DNA of 64,000 bases, taken from contig CACZEL010000002.1 in NCBI GenBank assembly GCA_902780235.1, forward strand, positions 62,001 through 126,000, in the 5' to 3' direction. The stretch's first letter is position 1. Every line of letters begins with the position of its first letter. Of this stretch, positions 33,216 to 42,336 are shown one piece after another. The DNA comes from an uncultured Bacteroidales bacterium. GTDB taxonomy: Bacteria > Bacteroidota > Bacteroidia > Bacteroidales > Paludibacteraceae. The position numbers and the translations under genes are program-made. The notes below the pieces were generated by a model. That model worked only from the letters and a program-made list of their open reading frames with translations, did no database searches and had not been told where the DNA came from.

Positions 33216-33250
33216 GAAAAGCGGGGCATAGTTTTGTACTATACCCCGCT
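33216..33250 (-). terminator. Terminator of tRNA-Leu
   Basis: A 12-bp stem on the minus strand (GCGGGGTATAGT with ACTATGCCCCGC; plus positions 33249-33238 and 33232-33221), then TTTTC. Confidence 0.85.
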
Positions 33251-33253
33251 CGG

Positions 33254-33339
33254 TACCGCGAGCCGGGGTCGAACCGGCACGCCCATCACTGGGCAAAAGA
33301 TTTTAAGTCTTTCTTGTCTACCTATTCCAACATCGCGGC
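33254..33339 (-). tRNA. tRNA-Leu(TAA)
   Basis: An 86-nt type II tRNA with a long variable arm. Acceptor GCCGCGA/TCGCGGT, anticodon loop CTTAAAA with TAA at 33305-33303, variable arm around GCCCAGTGATGGGC, T arm GCCGGTTCGACCCCGGC. CCA not encoded. Expressed from the promoter at 33409-33439. Confidence 0.96.
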
Positions 33340-33408
33340 AGACAGATTTTATCGGCTAAAAGAGCCGTTTCTCGCAAGCAATTATTGCTTTCGATTAAAA
33401 ATCGGCTG

Positions 33409-33439
33409 CAAAAGTACTGCTTTTTTTTGACATATGCAA
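33409..33439 (-). promoter_or_regulatory. tRNA-Leu promoter
   Basis: Minus strand TTGCATATGTCA, A-run, GCAG, TACTTTTG (33416-33409), 23-nt spacing. Confidence 0.85.
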
Positions 33440-33479
33440 GAAAAAACGCAAAAAGTAGTAATTTTTTTATATATTATAC

Positions 33480-33510
33480 TTGCGTATTTCATTTTTTTTT
33501 AGTACTTTTG
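33480..33510 (+). promoter_or_regulatory. Promoter of the HD-domain gene and the lpx unit
   Basis: TTGCGTATTTCA, T-run, TACTTTTG at 33503-33510, 23-nt spacing. ATG at 33527, 16 nt after the -7 element. Confidence 0.85.
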
Positions 33511-33526
33511 CACGCAATTTTGTACT

Positions 33527-34759
33527 ATGGCAAATAAACGAAAGATTATTAACGACCCGGTGTTTGGTTTTTTATCCATTCCTAACGAGTTGATTTACGA
33601 TGTACTGCAGCATCCATATGTGCAGCGTTTGAACCGTATTCGGCAGTTGGGTTTGTCTTATTTGGTCTATCCGGGCGCGATGCATAGCCGTTTCGGTCAC
33701 TCGTTGGGCGCGATGCACCTGATGCATGAGGCGATCGCTTCGCTGCGGTTGAAAGGGGTAGAGATCACGGAGAAAGAGGAGACGAGCGCTATGATCGCGA
33801 TTTTGCTGCACGACATCGGTCATGGCCCTTTCTCGCATGTGCTGGAGCATACGATCGTCGATGGCGTAACGCACGAAGATATATCGCTTCTGATGATGGA
33901 GCGTATCAATTTGGATCTCCATGGTCAGCTGGATATGGCGATCGCTATCTTCAAGAACGAATACAAGAAGCATTTCCTGCATCAGTTGATTTCAAGCCAG
34001 TTGGATGTGGATCGGATGGATTACCTGTGCCGTGATTCATTCTTTACCGGCGTACAGGAAGGTCGTGTGGCGAGTGAACGTCTGTTGAAGATGCTCGACG
34101 TCCGCAATGACCGTCTGGTGGTCCAGGTGAAAGGTATCTACAGCGTGGAGAAATTTCTGGTAGCCCGCCGTCTGATGTATTGGCAGGTCTATCTGCATAA
34201 GACCTCCGTGGCTGCGGAGCAGCATCTGATCAAGATCCTGAGTCGTGCCAAAGAATTGGCGCACGAAGGCAAGCAACTCTTCTGCTCGCCGTCTTTGCGT
34301 TATTTCCTTTACCAGCATGTGACGTTTGAGCTTTTCAGCCCAACCAGCGAGGCGCTGGAGCAGTATGCGTTGTTGGATGACAATGATGTGTTGTCGGCTA
34401 TCAAAGCATGGATAGCAAGCGATGATAAGGTGCTCAGTTTGCTTAGCCGAAGTTTTATCAACCGTCAGTTGTTCCGCGGCGAAGTACTCAACGAACCGCT
34501 GACAGAAGCGCAGAAAACGGCGCTGAACAAGCAGTATGCTTCGGCGCTCGGTGTGACAGAGAAAGATGCGGAATACCTCTGGAGCGAACATGTATCCACC
34601 AGTAATACCTATTCGGAGAAAGCAGATTCGATAGATATCTTGTATTCTGATGGTACCGTACGCGATATCGCTGAAGCAAGCGAGATCCTTGATCTTGAAG
34701 CGCTGACGCGCAAACCGAAAAAAATGTATATCTTTAAATATCGAATAGATGGAATTTAG
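33527..34759 (+). CDS. HD-domain phosphohydrolase (SAMHD1/dGTPase-like)
   Basis: A 410-residue protein with HD motifs in order: MHSRFGHSLG (first His), LLHDIGHGPFSH (HD pair, near residue 94), and SQLDVDRMDYLCRD (last Asp, near 159). Relatives hydrolyse dNTPs to nucleosides and triphosphate or other phosphate esters. It overlaps lpxD by 11 bases. In Bacteroidota this HD gene often precedes lpxD, which suggests shared expression rather than a role in lipid A. Confidence 0.9.
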   Translation: MANKRKIINDPVFGFLSIPNELIYDVLQHPYVQRLNRIRQLGLSYLVYPGAMHSRFGHSLGAMHLMHEAIASLRLKGVEITEKEETSAMIAILLHDIGHGPFSHVLEHTIVDGVTHEDISLLMMERINLDLHGQLDMAIAIFKNEYKKHFLHQLISSQLDVDRMDYLCRDSFFTGVQEGRVASERLLKMLDVRNDRLVVQVKGIYSVEKFLVARRLMYWQVYLHKTSVAAEQHLIKILSRAKELAHEGKQLFCSPSLRYFLYQHVTFELFSPTSEALEQYALLDDNDVLSAIKAWIASDDKVLSLLSRSFINRQLFRGEVLNEPLTEAQKTALNKQYASALGVTEKDAEYLWSEHVSTSNTYSEKADSIDILYSDGTVRDIAEASEILDLEALTRKPKKMYIFKYRIDGI

Positions 34760-35759
34760 TGCAGGACAAATCACGGCCTTGTTGGGCGGACAGTTGTATG
34801 GCAATGCGAATGCCATGGTGAGTGATGTAGCGCCGATCGAGCATGCGGAGGCAAAACATCTGACCTTCATTACGGACGAGAAATACTTGCCCTATCTGCA
34901 AGATACCAAGGCAGGTGTCGTGTTGATCACACGCAGTGTGGTGGAAGGTAAGATCGCTTTTCCGGAAGGAGAAGGCAAAGCCGGAGGAGCGGTGATCGTG
35001 GTGGAGAACGCCCGTGGCGCCATGGGACAACTCTTGTCCATGGTATCAAAAGCCATGTTCCCTGCCAAGAAAGGTATTGAGCAACCCAGCTTTATCAGCG
35101 AAGGAGTGGAGATTCCTGCCGATGCGTACGTAGGTGCGTTCGCCTATATCGGTCGCAATGTGCGTTTAGGCGCAGGAGTACAGATTTATCCGAATGCCTA
35201 TATCGGCGATAATGTGGTGATCGGCGAAGGAACGATCCTCTATTCGGGTGTTCGTGTCTATGCCAACTGCAAGGTAGGTAAGCAATGTATCCTGCATGCC
35301 GGTGTGGTGGTAGGTGCCGACGGTTTCGGCTTTGAACCCGATGCACAGGGCGTGAACCAAAAGATCCCCCAGATCGGAAATGTGATCATCGAGGATGATG
35401 TAGAGATAGGTGCTAACAGTTGTATCGACCGCGCCATGATGGGGTCGACCATCGTGCGTAAGAATGCGAAAATCGATAACCTCGTTCAGATCGCGCATAA
35501 TGTCGAAGTGGGTGAGTCCACGTTCTGTTGCGCCCAGGTGGGTATAGCCGGAAGCACAAAGATCGGCAAACATTGTATCCTGGCGGGTCAAGTAGGCGTT
35601 GCCGGACATATCGAGGTGGCGGATAACTGCATCTTCGGTGCCCAAACAGGCGTGGCAGGAAACATCAAACAACCGGGTATGTACAGCGGTAGCCCGGCTA
35701 TCGATGCCGCTACTTGGCGTCGTGCGGTCATCAAATTCAAACAATCTGGAAAACATTAA
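34749..35759 (+). CDS. lpxD: UDP-3-O-acylglucosamine N-acyltransferase
   Basis: Adds the N-linked hydroxyacyl chain in lipid A synthesis; cytosolic trimer of 336 residues. The N-terminal uridine-binding domain (residues 1-100) is followed by hexapeptide repeats of the left-handed beta-helix (for example IYPNAYIGDNVVIGEGTILY), with the catalytic His in LVQIAHNVEVG (near residue 243). It heads lpxD-lpxC-lpxA, unlike the Proteobacterial order. Confidence 0.96.
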   Translation: MEFSAGQITALLGGQLYGNANAMVSDVAPIEHAEAKHLTFITDEKYLPYLQDTKAGVVLITRSVVEGKIAFPEGEGKAGGAVIVVENARGAMGQLLSMVSKAMFPAKKGIEQPSFISEGVEIPADAYVGAFAYIGRNVRLGAGVQIYPNAYIGDNVVIGEGTILYSGVRVYANCKVGKQCILHAGVVVGADGFGFEPDAQGVNQKIPQIGNVIIEDDVEIGANSCIDRAMMGSTIVRKNAKIDNLVQIAHNVEVGESTFCCAQVGIAGSTKIGKHCILAGQVGVAGHIEVADNCIFGAQTGVAGNIKQPGMYSGSPAIDAATWRRAVIKFKQSGKH

Positions 35760-35767
35760 ATCCATAT

Positions 35768-36673
35768 ATGAAACAACACACTATCAAAGAGAGTTTTTCT
35801 CTCAGTTCGGTCGGCCTGCACACAGGTTTGCAGATAACCGCCACTTTTAATCCCGCGCCGGAAAACACCGGTATTCGTTTACGACGTATTGACTTGCCTA
35901 AACAGCCTTGCCATCAAGCCTTGGCGGACTTTGTATCGGGTACAGAGCGAGGCACTGTCCTGGAGCGCGGTAAGTGGAAGATCAGTACGGTAGAGCATGC
36001 GTTGAGTGCGCTCTATGCCATGGGTGTGGATAACTGTATCATCGATGTGGACGCTCCGGAGATGCCTATTCTGGACGGTAGCGCACGTATGTTCGTCAAA
36101 GAGATTCAGCGTGTGGGACTCGAAGAGCAGGAGGCGGAGCAGCAGGTTTATATCGTGACCGAACCGATTGAGTACGTGTCTGAGCACGGAAATATCTTGC
36201 GTATTGAACCATGTGACCATTATGAGGTAGATGTGACCATTGCTTTCCGCTCGGTTCTGCTGCGTGAGCAACATGCTACCTTGACCGATCTTACCAAATA
36301 TCCCAAAGAGATCGCTGCTGCGCGTACCTTCTGTTTCGTACGAGAGATAGAACCGCTGTTGCGGGTCGGACTCATCAAGGGTGGAGACCTCAAGAATGCA
36401 CTCGTGATCTATGAGACGGAGATGTCGCAAGACGGTATGGATTATTTCTGCGACAAGATGGGACAGCCGCATCTGGATGCCACCAAACTGGGATACCTCT
36501 CGCCGCTGAACTACCAGAACGAACCGGCGCGGCATAAACTGTTAGATGTCATCGGCGACCTCTCTTTGCTCGGTATGCGCATCCAAGGCCGTATCGTGGC
36601 ATACAAACCCGGACACACGTTCAATACGCAATGCGTACGCCGTCTGCGTAACCAGATCATCAACGAAGAGTAA
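35768..36673 (+). CDS. lpxC: UDP-3-O-acyl-GlcNAc deacetylase, without the usual FabZ domain
   Basis: The committed zinc deacetylase of lipid A synthesis, 301 residues. STVEHALSALYAMG (first zinc His), DAPEMPILDGSA, and ARHKLLDVIGDLSLLG (second zinc His and Asp) are present. In most Bacteroidota LpxC is fused to a C-terminal FabZ dehydratase (about 460 residues in total). Here the chain stops right after the LpxC domain and lpxA follows after 40 bases, so the FabZ half is missing from this locus. The ATG at 35768 is preferred to frames inside lpxD. Confidence 0.95.
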   Translation: MKQHTIKESFSLSSVGLHTGLQITATFNPAPENTGIRLRRIDLPKQPCHQALADFVSGTERGTVLERGKWKISTVEHALSALYAMGVDNCIIDVDAPEMPILDGSARMFVKEIQRVGLEEQEAEQQVYIVTEPIEYVSEHGNILRIEPCDHYEVDVTIAFRSVLLREQHATLTDLTKYPKEIAAARTFCFVREIEPLLRVGLIKGGDLKNALVIYETEMSQDGMDYFCDKMGQPHLDATKLGYLSPLNYQNEPARHKLLDVIGDLSLLGMRIQGRIVAYKPGHTFNTQCVRRLRNQIINEE

Positions 36674-36680
36674 ATAATAT

Positions 36681-36715
36681 ATTTGAAACCATAAATTTGA
36701 AATCATAAATCTTAT
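36681..36715. repeat. 7/14-bp array between lpxC and lpxA
   Basis: ATTTGAA, ACCATAA, ATTTGAA, ATCATAA, ATCTTAT: a 14-bp unit twice plus a partial. The lpxA ATG (36714) is at its edge. Confidence 0.8.
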
Positions 36716-37484
36716 GATAAGTCCATTAGCAAGTATTCATCCTGAAGCCAAGATAGGCGAGAATGTAGAGATCGGTCCGTTCGTCTTCATTGACAAGGAC
36801 GTAGAGATCGGTGACGGTTGTGTCATTGATGCGAGTGCTACCATCTGTCAGTACACCAAGTTGGGCAAAAACTGCCATGTCTTCCCTTCGGCTGTCATTG
36901 GCGCTATCCCGCAGGATCTGAAGTTCCACGGAGAAGAGACCTGGACGCTCATCGGCGACAACTGTGTGTTGCGTGAGTTCGTTACCGTTCACCGCGGTAC
37001 CTTCAGTAAAGGCAAGACCGTGATCGGAAACAACAACCTCATCATGGCTTATTGTCACGTGGCGCACGACTGCGTGTTAGGTAATAACATCATCATGTCC
37101 AACACGACCCAATTGGCAGGAGAGGTAGTAGTAGATGATTTCGCTATCATCGGCGGCGGTACACTCGTTCACCAGTTCAGCCATATCGGTAGCCATGTAA
37201 TGGTACAGGGTGGTTCGCGTATCAATAAAGATGTACCGCCGTATATCATTGCGGCTCGTGAACCGATCGCTTATTGCGGTGTCAACTCGGTCGGACTCAA
37301 CCGTCGCGGTTTCACGCCTGAGCAGATTCACACGATCCAAGAGGTCTATCGTCTGTTATACCAAGGAGGAATGAATACCACCCAGGCGTTGGCGCATATC
37401 GAAGCAACCATGCCGCAGAGTGCTGAACGCGATACGATTGTGGAGTTCGTCAAACAATCAACCAGAGGAGTAGTAAGAGCCTGA
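36714..37484 (+). CDS. lpxA: UDP-GlcNAc acyltransferase
   Basis: First acyl transfer of lipid A synthesis, 256 residues. Hexapeptide repeats run from the start (IHPEAKIGENVEIGPF); the catalytic His is in MAYCHVAHDCVLG (near residue 122). The C-terminal helical part (GFTPEQIHTIQEVYRLLY) is complete. Third gene of the lpx unit. Confidence 0.97.
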   Translation: MISPLASIHPEAKIGENVEIGPFVFIDKDVEIGDGCVIDASATICQYTKLGKNCHVFPSAVIGAIPQDLKFHGEETWTLIGDNCVLREFVTVHRGTFSKGKTVIGNNNLIMAYCHVAHDCVLGNNIIMSNTTQLAGEVVVDDFAIIGGGTLVHQFSHIGSHVMVQGGSRINKDVPPYIIAAREPIAYCGVNSVGLNRRGFTPEQIHTIQEVYRLLYQGGMNTTQALAHIEATMPQSAERDTIVEFVKQSTRGVVRA

Positions 37485-37516
37485 GGAAATTCAAGGGCAT
37501 TCGTAGGGATGCTATT

Positions 37517-37560
37517 GGGTGATTATAGGGTGATTATTGCGTGATTATAGTGTGATTCGA
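37517..37560. repeat. 4 x 11-bp array upstream of glnS
   Basis: GGGTGATTATA, GGGTGATTATT, GCGTGATTATA, GTGTGATTCGA in exact 11-bp register, ending 22 bases before the glnS ATG. Confidence 0.9.
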
Positions 37561-37582
37561 TAAATATACAGAACAACAATAT

Positions 37583-39304
37583 ATGGAAGAGCAAGAAAAA
37601 AGTCTCAATTTTATTGAGCAAATCGTAGAAAAAGACTTGGCAGAAGGAGTGAATGACGGACGTATTCAGACCCGTTTCCCGCCGGAGCCGAACGGATACT
37701 TGCATATCGGTCACGTCAAGGCCATTTGCATGGACTTCGGTATCGCGGAGAAATACAACGGTGTTTGCAACCTCCGTTTTGATGATACCAACCCTGCCAA
37801 GGAAGATACGGAATATGTAGAGACCATCGAGCGTGATATCCGCTGGCTTGGTTTCAAATGGGGACAGATCTTCTATGCCTCTGACTATTTCCAGCAACTC
37901 TACGATCTGGCGATCATGTTCATCAAACAAGGCAAGGCTTATGTGGACGAGCAGACAGCCGAGCAGATCGCTGAGCAGAAAGGTACGCCTACCGAACCCG
38001 GTGTGGCTTCGCCCTATCGCGACCGACCGATCGAAGAGAACCTGCGTCTCTTTGAGGCCATGCAGCGTGGCGAGATAGAGGAAGGTAAGATGGTTCTCCG
38101 TGCCAAGATCGATATGGCGAACCCGAACATGCATTTCCGTGATCCGATCATGTATCGTATCATCACTTCGCACCCGCATCATCGTACGGGTACCAAATGG
38201 AAAGTATATCCGATGTATGATTTCGCCCATGGTCAGAGCGACTATTTCGAAGGGGTGACCCATAGTATCTGTACGCTCGAGTTCGAAGTGCATCGTCCGT
38301 TGTACGACTATTTTATTGATCAGTTCAGCGGTGAGAACTTCTGCGGCTTGAGTCCGTACGGACCGAACTATCGTCCGAAACAGCGTGAGTTCAACCGCCT
38401 CAATATCACCTATACGGTCATGTCCAAGCGTAAGATGCTGCAACTCGTCAAAGAAGGTCTTGTTGCCGGTTGGGACGACCCGCGTATGCCGACCGTTTGC
38501 GGTCTGCGTCGTCGCGGTTACACCCCGCAAGCCATCCGCACGTTCATGGACAAGATCGGTTATACCAAGGTAGAAGGTATGATTGATCAAGGCTTATTGG
38601 AGCACACGATCCGCGAAGACCTCAAAGAGACCGCACCGCGTGTATGTGCTATCTTCGATCCGGTCAAACTGATCATCACCAACTACGAAGGCGAAGGGGA
38701 GACCATCATCGCGGAGAATATAGACGGACACGAAGAACTTGGTACGCGTGAGATGCGTTTCGGTCGTGAGTTATGGATCGAGCGTGGCGACTTCCTCGAA
38801 GAGGCAGACAATAAGTTCTACCGACTCAGCCCGGGTGGTCGTGAGGTGCGTCTCAAAGCGTCCTATATCATCCAAGCTACCGGTTGCGAGAAAGATGCGA
38901 ACGGCAATATTACAACCGTTTATGCAACTTACGATCCGAACTCCAAATCGGGTACCGAAGGAGGAAACCGCAAGACCAAAGCGACGATCAACTGGGTAGA
39001 GTGCAACAGCGCGTTGGATGCAGAGGTGCGTCTGTACGACCGCTTGTTTGCTTGCGAGAACCCGAGTGCCGAAGAAGGTGACTTCCGTGACCTGCTCAAC
39101 CCAAACAGCCTGGAGGTGAAGACGATCAAGATAGAGAGCGCCCTTCGTTCGGAGCTGCATGAACCGGTTCTTGTGGATGGAATCGAGCAGGAGAACCACT
39201 ACCAGCTGCTCAAGCAAGGTTATTTCGTAGTGGATCCCGACACGACGGCTGATCACCTTGTGCTCAACCGTACTTGTTCGCTCAAGGATAACTATCTTAA
39301 ATGA
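37583..39304 (+). CDS. glnS: Glutaminyl-tRNA synthetase
   Basis: A 573-residue class I synthetase charging tRNA-Gln. PPEPNGYLHIGHVKA carries HIGH, VMSKRKMLQLV the KMSKS-type loop; the C-terminal anticodon-binding beta-barrels are complete. Its presence means direct glutaminylation rather than the Gat route. It ends in an ATGA overlap with the next gene. Confidence 0.97.
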   Translation: MEEQEKSLNFIEQIVEKDLAEGVNDGRIQTRFPPEPNGYLHIGHVKAICMDFGIAEKYNGVCNLRFDDTNPAKEDTEYVETIERDIRWLGFKWGQIFYASDYFQQLYDLAIMFIKQGKAYVDEQTAEQIAEQKGTPTEPGVASPYRDRPIEENLRLFEAMQRGEIEEGKMVLRAKIDMANPNMHFRDPIMYRIITSHPHHRTGTKWKVYPMYDFAHGQSDYFEGVTHSICTLEFEVHRPLYDYFIDQFSGENFCGLSPYGPNYRPKQREFNRLNITYTVMSKRKMLQLVKEGLVAGWDDPRMPTVCGLRRRGYTPQAIRTFMDKIGYTKVEGMIDQGLLEHTIREDLKETAPRVCAIFDPVKLIITNYEGEGETIIAENIDGHEELGTREMRFGRELWIERGDFLEEADNKFYRLSPGGREVRLKASYIIQATGCEKDANGNITTVYATYDPNSKSGTEGGNRKTKATINWVECNSALDAEVRLYDRLFACENPSAEEGDFRDLLNPNSLEVKTIKIESALRSELHEPVLVDGIEQENHYQLLKQGYFVVDPDTTADHLVLNRTCSLKDNYLK

Positions 39305-39729
39305 ACACACGCGTCTTTAACGGCAAAGAGCAGATATTCTGCGAATGGCGTCATCGTTGGGTGCGCCTGACGCCGGAAGAGTGGGTACGTCAACAGTTGC
39401 TTCACTTCTTAGTGGAGCAACTTGACTTTCCTGCCTCGCTCATGGCTGTGGAACAGGCGATCACGGTAGGGGCGGCGAACAAACGCTGTGATGCTGTAGT
39501 CTATGACCGAACCATGCAACCGTTGGTTCTGATCGAATGTAAGGCGGAGACCGTTACTTTGACACAGAAGACGCTCGACCAAGCGGTGACGTATAACCGA
39601 AAACTGAATGTGCCGTATCTTTTGTTGTATAATGGCCCACAAATGATTTTTGTAACAATTAAAGCAGATGGAACAAATACTATCTCTCAACGATGCCCTC
39701 GATACGCCGACCTTCTACGGCGTGAATAA
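39301..39729 (+). CDS. Small PD-(D/E)xK-type protein (HsdR N-terminal-like)
   Basis: A 142-residue protein resembling the HSDR_N domain of type I restriction enzymes. RCDAVVYD and VLIECKAET give the D...ExK core (Asp near residue 61, Glu-x-Lys near 78-80). It stands alone, with no methylase or specificity subunit nearby. Stand-alone copies after glnS or before phoH are seen in Bacteroidota, so it is probably a housekeeping nuclease-fold protein rather than a restriction system. The C-terminal 62 bases overlap phoH in another frame. Confidence 0.85.
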   Translation: MNTRVFNGKEQIFCEWRHRWVRLTPEEWVRQQLLHFLVEQLDFPASLMAVEQAITVGAANKRCDAVVYDRTMQPLVLIECKAETVTLTQKTLDQAVTYNRKLNVPYLLLYNGPQMIFVTIKADGTNTISQRCPRYADLLRRE

Positions 39730-40618
39730 CCAAAATATCCTCTGTCTCAAGAACCAACATCCCGATGTGCGGGTAGTAGCCCGAGGGTATCAGGTGAAAG
39801 TGACAGGCGCCGAGAAAGCGATTGATAATTTCGAAGAGGCCCTGCGCAAATGTGAGCAGTTCTGTATCCGCAATAATCGGCTTACGGAACAAGATATATT
39901 GATGTTGCTGCATGGTGAAAAACCGCACGAGCAAGCGACGGATAACCTTATCCTGCATGGTGTGAACGGAAAGTCTATCTACGCGCGTTCCATAAATCAA
40001 CAGGCGCTTGTGCGCGCGTACGAAGAGAATGATCTGCTCTTTGCGGTCGGACCTGCAGGTTCCGGTAAGACCTACACGGCGATTGCATTGGCCGTTAGAG
40101 CTTTGAAAAACAAAGAGGTACGCCGAATCATTCTCTCCCGTCCTGCCGTAGAAGCAGGGGAAAAACTGGGTTTCCTGCCGGGTGATATGAAAGAGAAAAT
40201 CGATCCGTATCTCCAACCGCTCTATGATGCCTTGCAAGATATGATCCCTGCCGCCAAGTTAGCCGAATACATGGAGAAAGGTACGATCCAGATAGCTCCT
40301 CTCGCGTTCATGCGCGGACGTACGCTGTCGGAGGCGGTAGTTATTCTCGATGAGGCGCAGAACACCACGGCGCTCCAACTGAAGATGTTCCTTACCCGAC
40401 TTGGACTTGGCGGAAAGATGATCGTTACCGGTGATATGACCCAGATCGATTTGCCACCGACTCAGAAGTCCGGACTCCGTGATGCTTTGGAACGATTTAA
40501 AGGAATCAAGGGCATCAAGATCATTGAGTTCAACGAAAAAGACATCGTTCGTCACCCGCTCGTCAAACGCATTGTGGCAGCATATGAGGGTGAAAAATCT
40601 GCGAAGGATGTGGAATAA
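39668..40618 (+). CDS. phoH: PhoH-like ATPase
   Basis: A 316-residue cytoplasmic P-loop ATPase. An N-terminal KH-like domain (residues 1-95) precedes GPAGSGKTYTAIALA (Walker A, near residue 129) and VVILDEAQNT (Walker B). PhoH proteins are linked to RNA metabolism. It starts inside the end of the preceding gene. Confidence 0.93.
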   Translation: MEQILSLNDALDTPTFYGVNNQNILCLKNQHPDVRVVARGYQVKVTGAEKAIDNFEEALRKCEQFCIRNNRLTEQDILMLLHGEKPHEQATDNLILHGVNGKSIYARSINQQALVRAYEENDLLFAVGPAGSGKTYTAIALAVRALKNKEVRRIILSRPAVEAGEKLGFLPGDMKEKIDPYLQPLYDALQDMIPAAKLAEYMEKGTIQIAPLAFMRGRTLSEAVVILDEAQNTTALQLKMFLTRLGLGGKMIVTGDMTQIDLPPTQKSGLRDALERFKGIKGIKIIEFNEKDIVRHPLVKRIVAAYEGEKSAKDVE

Positions 40619-40660
40619 TTGACAAAAATGGTAGAAAAGCATACAAAGTGGCATATACAT

Positions 40661-40691
40661 TTGTATATGTCATTTTTTTTTAGTACCTTTG
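40661..40691 (+). promoter_or_regulatory. Promoter of the membrane zinc-ribbon gene
   Basis: TTGTATATGTCA, T-run, TACCTTTG (40684-40691), 23-nt spacing; T-run subclass. Confidence 0.85.
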
Positions 40692-40725
40692 CCGTCGCAA
40701 AAAATCGGTTAAAATCTATACGCAC

Positions 40726-42294
40726 ATGAAAATTAACAAATTTCCCCATGCCGCAACGATTGTAGGTGTTGTTGTTCTTGTTTTGACACTTGTCGGTCAG
40801 CGTGTTTTTTTGAAGAAGAGTTTTCCGGATCAACCTCTGAAGATCGTACTGGAGAAGAATATTTCCTTGGAGTCCATCGTCGCGAATGACGATGCGGTAG
40901 TTGCCAAACTCAAAAAAGGGGATACGGTTCGTTTTTTAGGTGTGGTGGAAGGCTCTCATTATTATCCCTATGGACTTTTAGTGCAAACCCAAGATGGGGA
41001 ACGCGGACTCCTGCCTGCTGCAGATATGGGCTTTCCGATGATGATGACCAATAAGAAAGACAGCCTGCCCGTGACCGTCAAGAGTCTCTTCCGGGAAAAA
41101 TCGAAAGTCAAAGGCGACAAAGGAACGCTGAAGTACAATATCGTCAAGGCGAACGGCGAAAAGGCTGCTGTTAATGTGGCAGCTGTACGTCCGATTTTGC
41201 CGGACAGCCTGAGTGACATGCAGTTACGCAGAGAAGGCGATTATTATATGACCAAAGAGAAGTTCCAACGTCTCTATATGGGGCATAAGTTGGCAGAGAA
41301 TGATGCGCGCTATCGCCAGGCTTGGGTCATTGATAAGACGAAAAAAGGATTTTTGGCCTATTATCCGAATATAGAACTTGTAGATACCGATGACGGTAAA
41401 ATATATAACCCTATCGTTGTCTATGATGCAGACAGTGTGGCTGTGACATGCGGCTATGAGTCGGGACATGGTAATAACCGCTATATCCTCAAATGGATGC
41501 CTTTCTTGGGAAAAATCGTAGATACGGATTTCTTCGCGCATTTCATTGAAGGTTCGATATATGGTTCATGGACCAATGCCGACACCGAGAACTACACCGA
41601 GAAAGCCAAGATGACATGGAAAGACGTGCCGTTCTATATGTGGATTGCACTGATCTTGTGGGTGGTGTGCGGTCTGGCATGGATGTTCCTCATGGAGACC
41701 CTTCCGTTATTGATCTTGGAAGCCGGACTCTACTGCCGATATCTCTATTTCCACCTCAACGATGGCGCGATCGCTTCTATCTTTGGTGTCGTTGCCGCGG
41801 TGGCTATCTATTTGTGGCTTGCTCTGATGGCGGTATGGGGGTGCTTATGGCTCTTCCTGCCTATCATCGTGATAGCCGGAATAAGTGCGTGGGCTTACGC
41901 CGAACGCATGTTAGGCACTCATCCTCATACCCGTTGTCCCGATTGTCGCCGAATGGAAACGATCGAGTTTGTGAATCGTACGTTCGATCGCGAATATAAC
42001 GAATGGAGACATGATTCGCAAGCGATTGATTCCCATACGGAAAGATGGAAGACCTGGACCGATGTGACGACCAAATGGAGTGACGGACGAACTACCCATT
42101 CGACTGAAAATGAACGAAATCATAGCCGTACGACCACCCTTTACAACGATTACGATGTGTTCTACCATGTCAAGGTGTACCACAAGAATTATAAATGTGC
42201 AGGGTGCGGACATTCGGAGTATGTTCCGGAAGAAGAATTGACGGAATTGGATCGTAAATTTACCGGTAGACATACTACCGTTACAGAAACCTGA
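40726..42294 (+). CDS. Membrane protein with SH3-like N-terminal region and C-terminal zinc ribbon
   Basis: A 522-residue protein of unknown function. One helix near the N-terminus, then a region with KKGDTVRFLGVVEG and YGLLVQTQDGERGLLP that looks like a bacterial SH3 fold, then a cluster of helices at about 305-390. The C-terminal 130 residues carry two Cys pairs 84 residues apart (CPDCRRME and CAGCGHSEY), a split zinc ribbon, separated by a very polar Trp/Thr/Arg/Glu-rich segment. It has its own promoter. I cannot place it in a family. Confidence 0.7.
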   Translation: MKINKFPHAATIVGVVVLVLTLVGQRVFLKKSFPDQPLKIVLEKNISLESIVANDDAVVAKLKKGDTVRFLGVVEGSHYYPYGLLVQTQDGERGLLPAADMGFPMMMTNKKDSLPVTVKSLFREKSKVKGDKGTLKYNIVKANGEKAAVNVAAVRPILPDSLSDMQLRREGDYYMTKEKFQRLYMGHKLAENDARYRQAWVIDKTKKGFLAYYPNIELVDTDDGKIYNPIVVYDADSVAVTCGYESGHGNNRYILKWMPFLGKIVDTDFFAHFIEGSIYGSWTNADTENYTEKAKMTWKDVPFYMWIALILWVVCGLAWMFLMETLPLLILEAGLYCRYLYFHLNDGAIASIFGVVAAVAIYLWLALMAVWGCLWLFLPIIVIAGISAWAYAERMLGTHPHTRCPDCRRMETIEFVNRTFDREYNEWRHDSQAIDSHTERWKTWTDVTTKWSDGRTTHSTENERNHSRTTTLYNDYDVFYHVKVYHKNYKCAGCGHSEYVPEEELTELDRKFTGRHTTVTET

Positions 42295-42336
42295 TAAACA
42301 GCATATTATTAATCATTTAACTAAAAATCATACATT

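Noticed and set aside
33185-33229. Upstream start of prsW at 33229
   Set aside because: That ATG lies in the stem of the tRNA-Leu terminator; the ATG at 33184 gives a normal membrane-protein start.
39301-39729. Restriction-modification system
   Set aside because: Only a small HsdR-N-like domain is present, without helicase, methylase or specificity genes.
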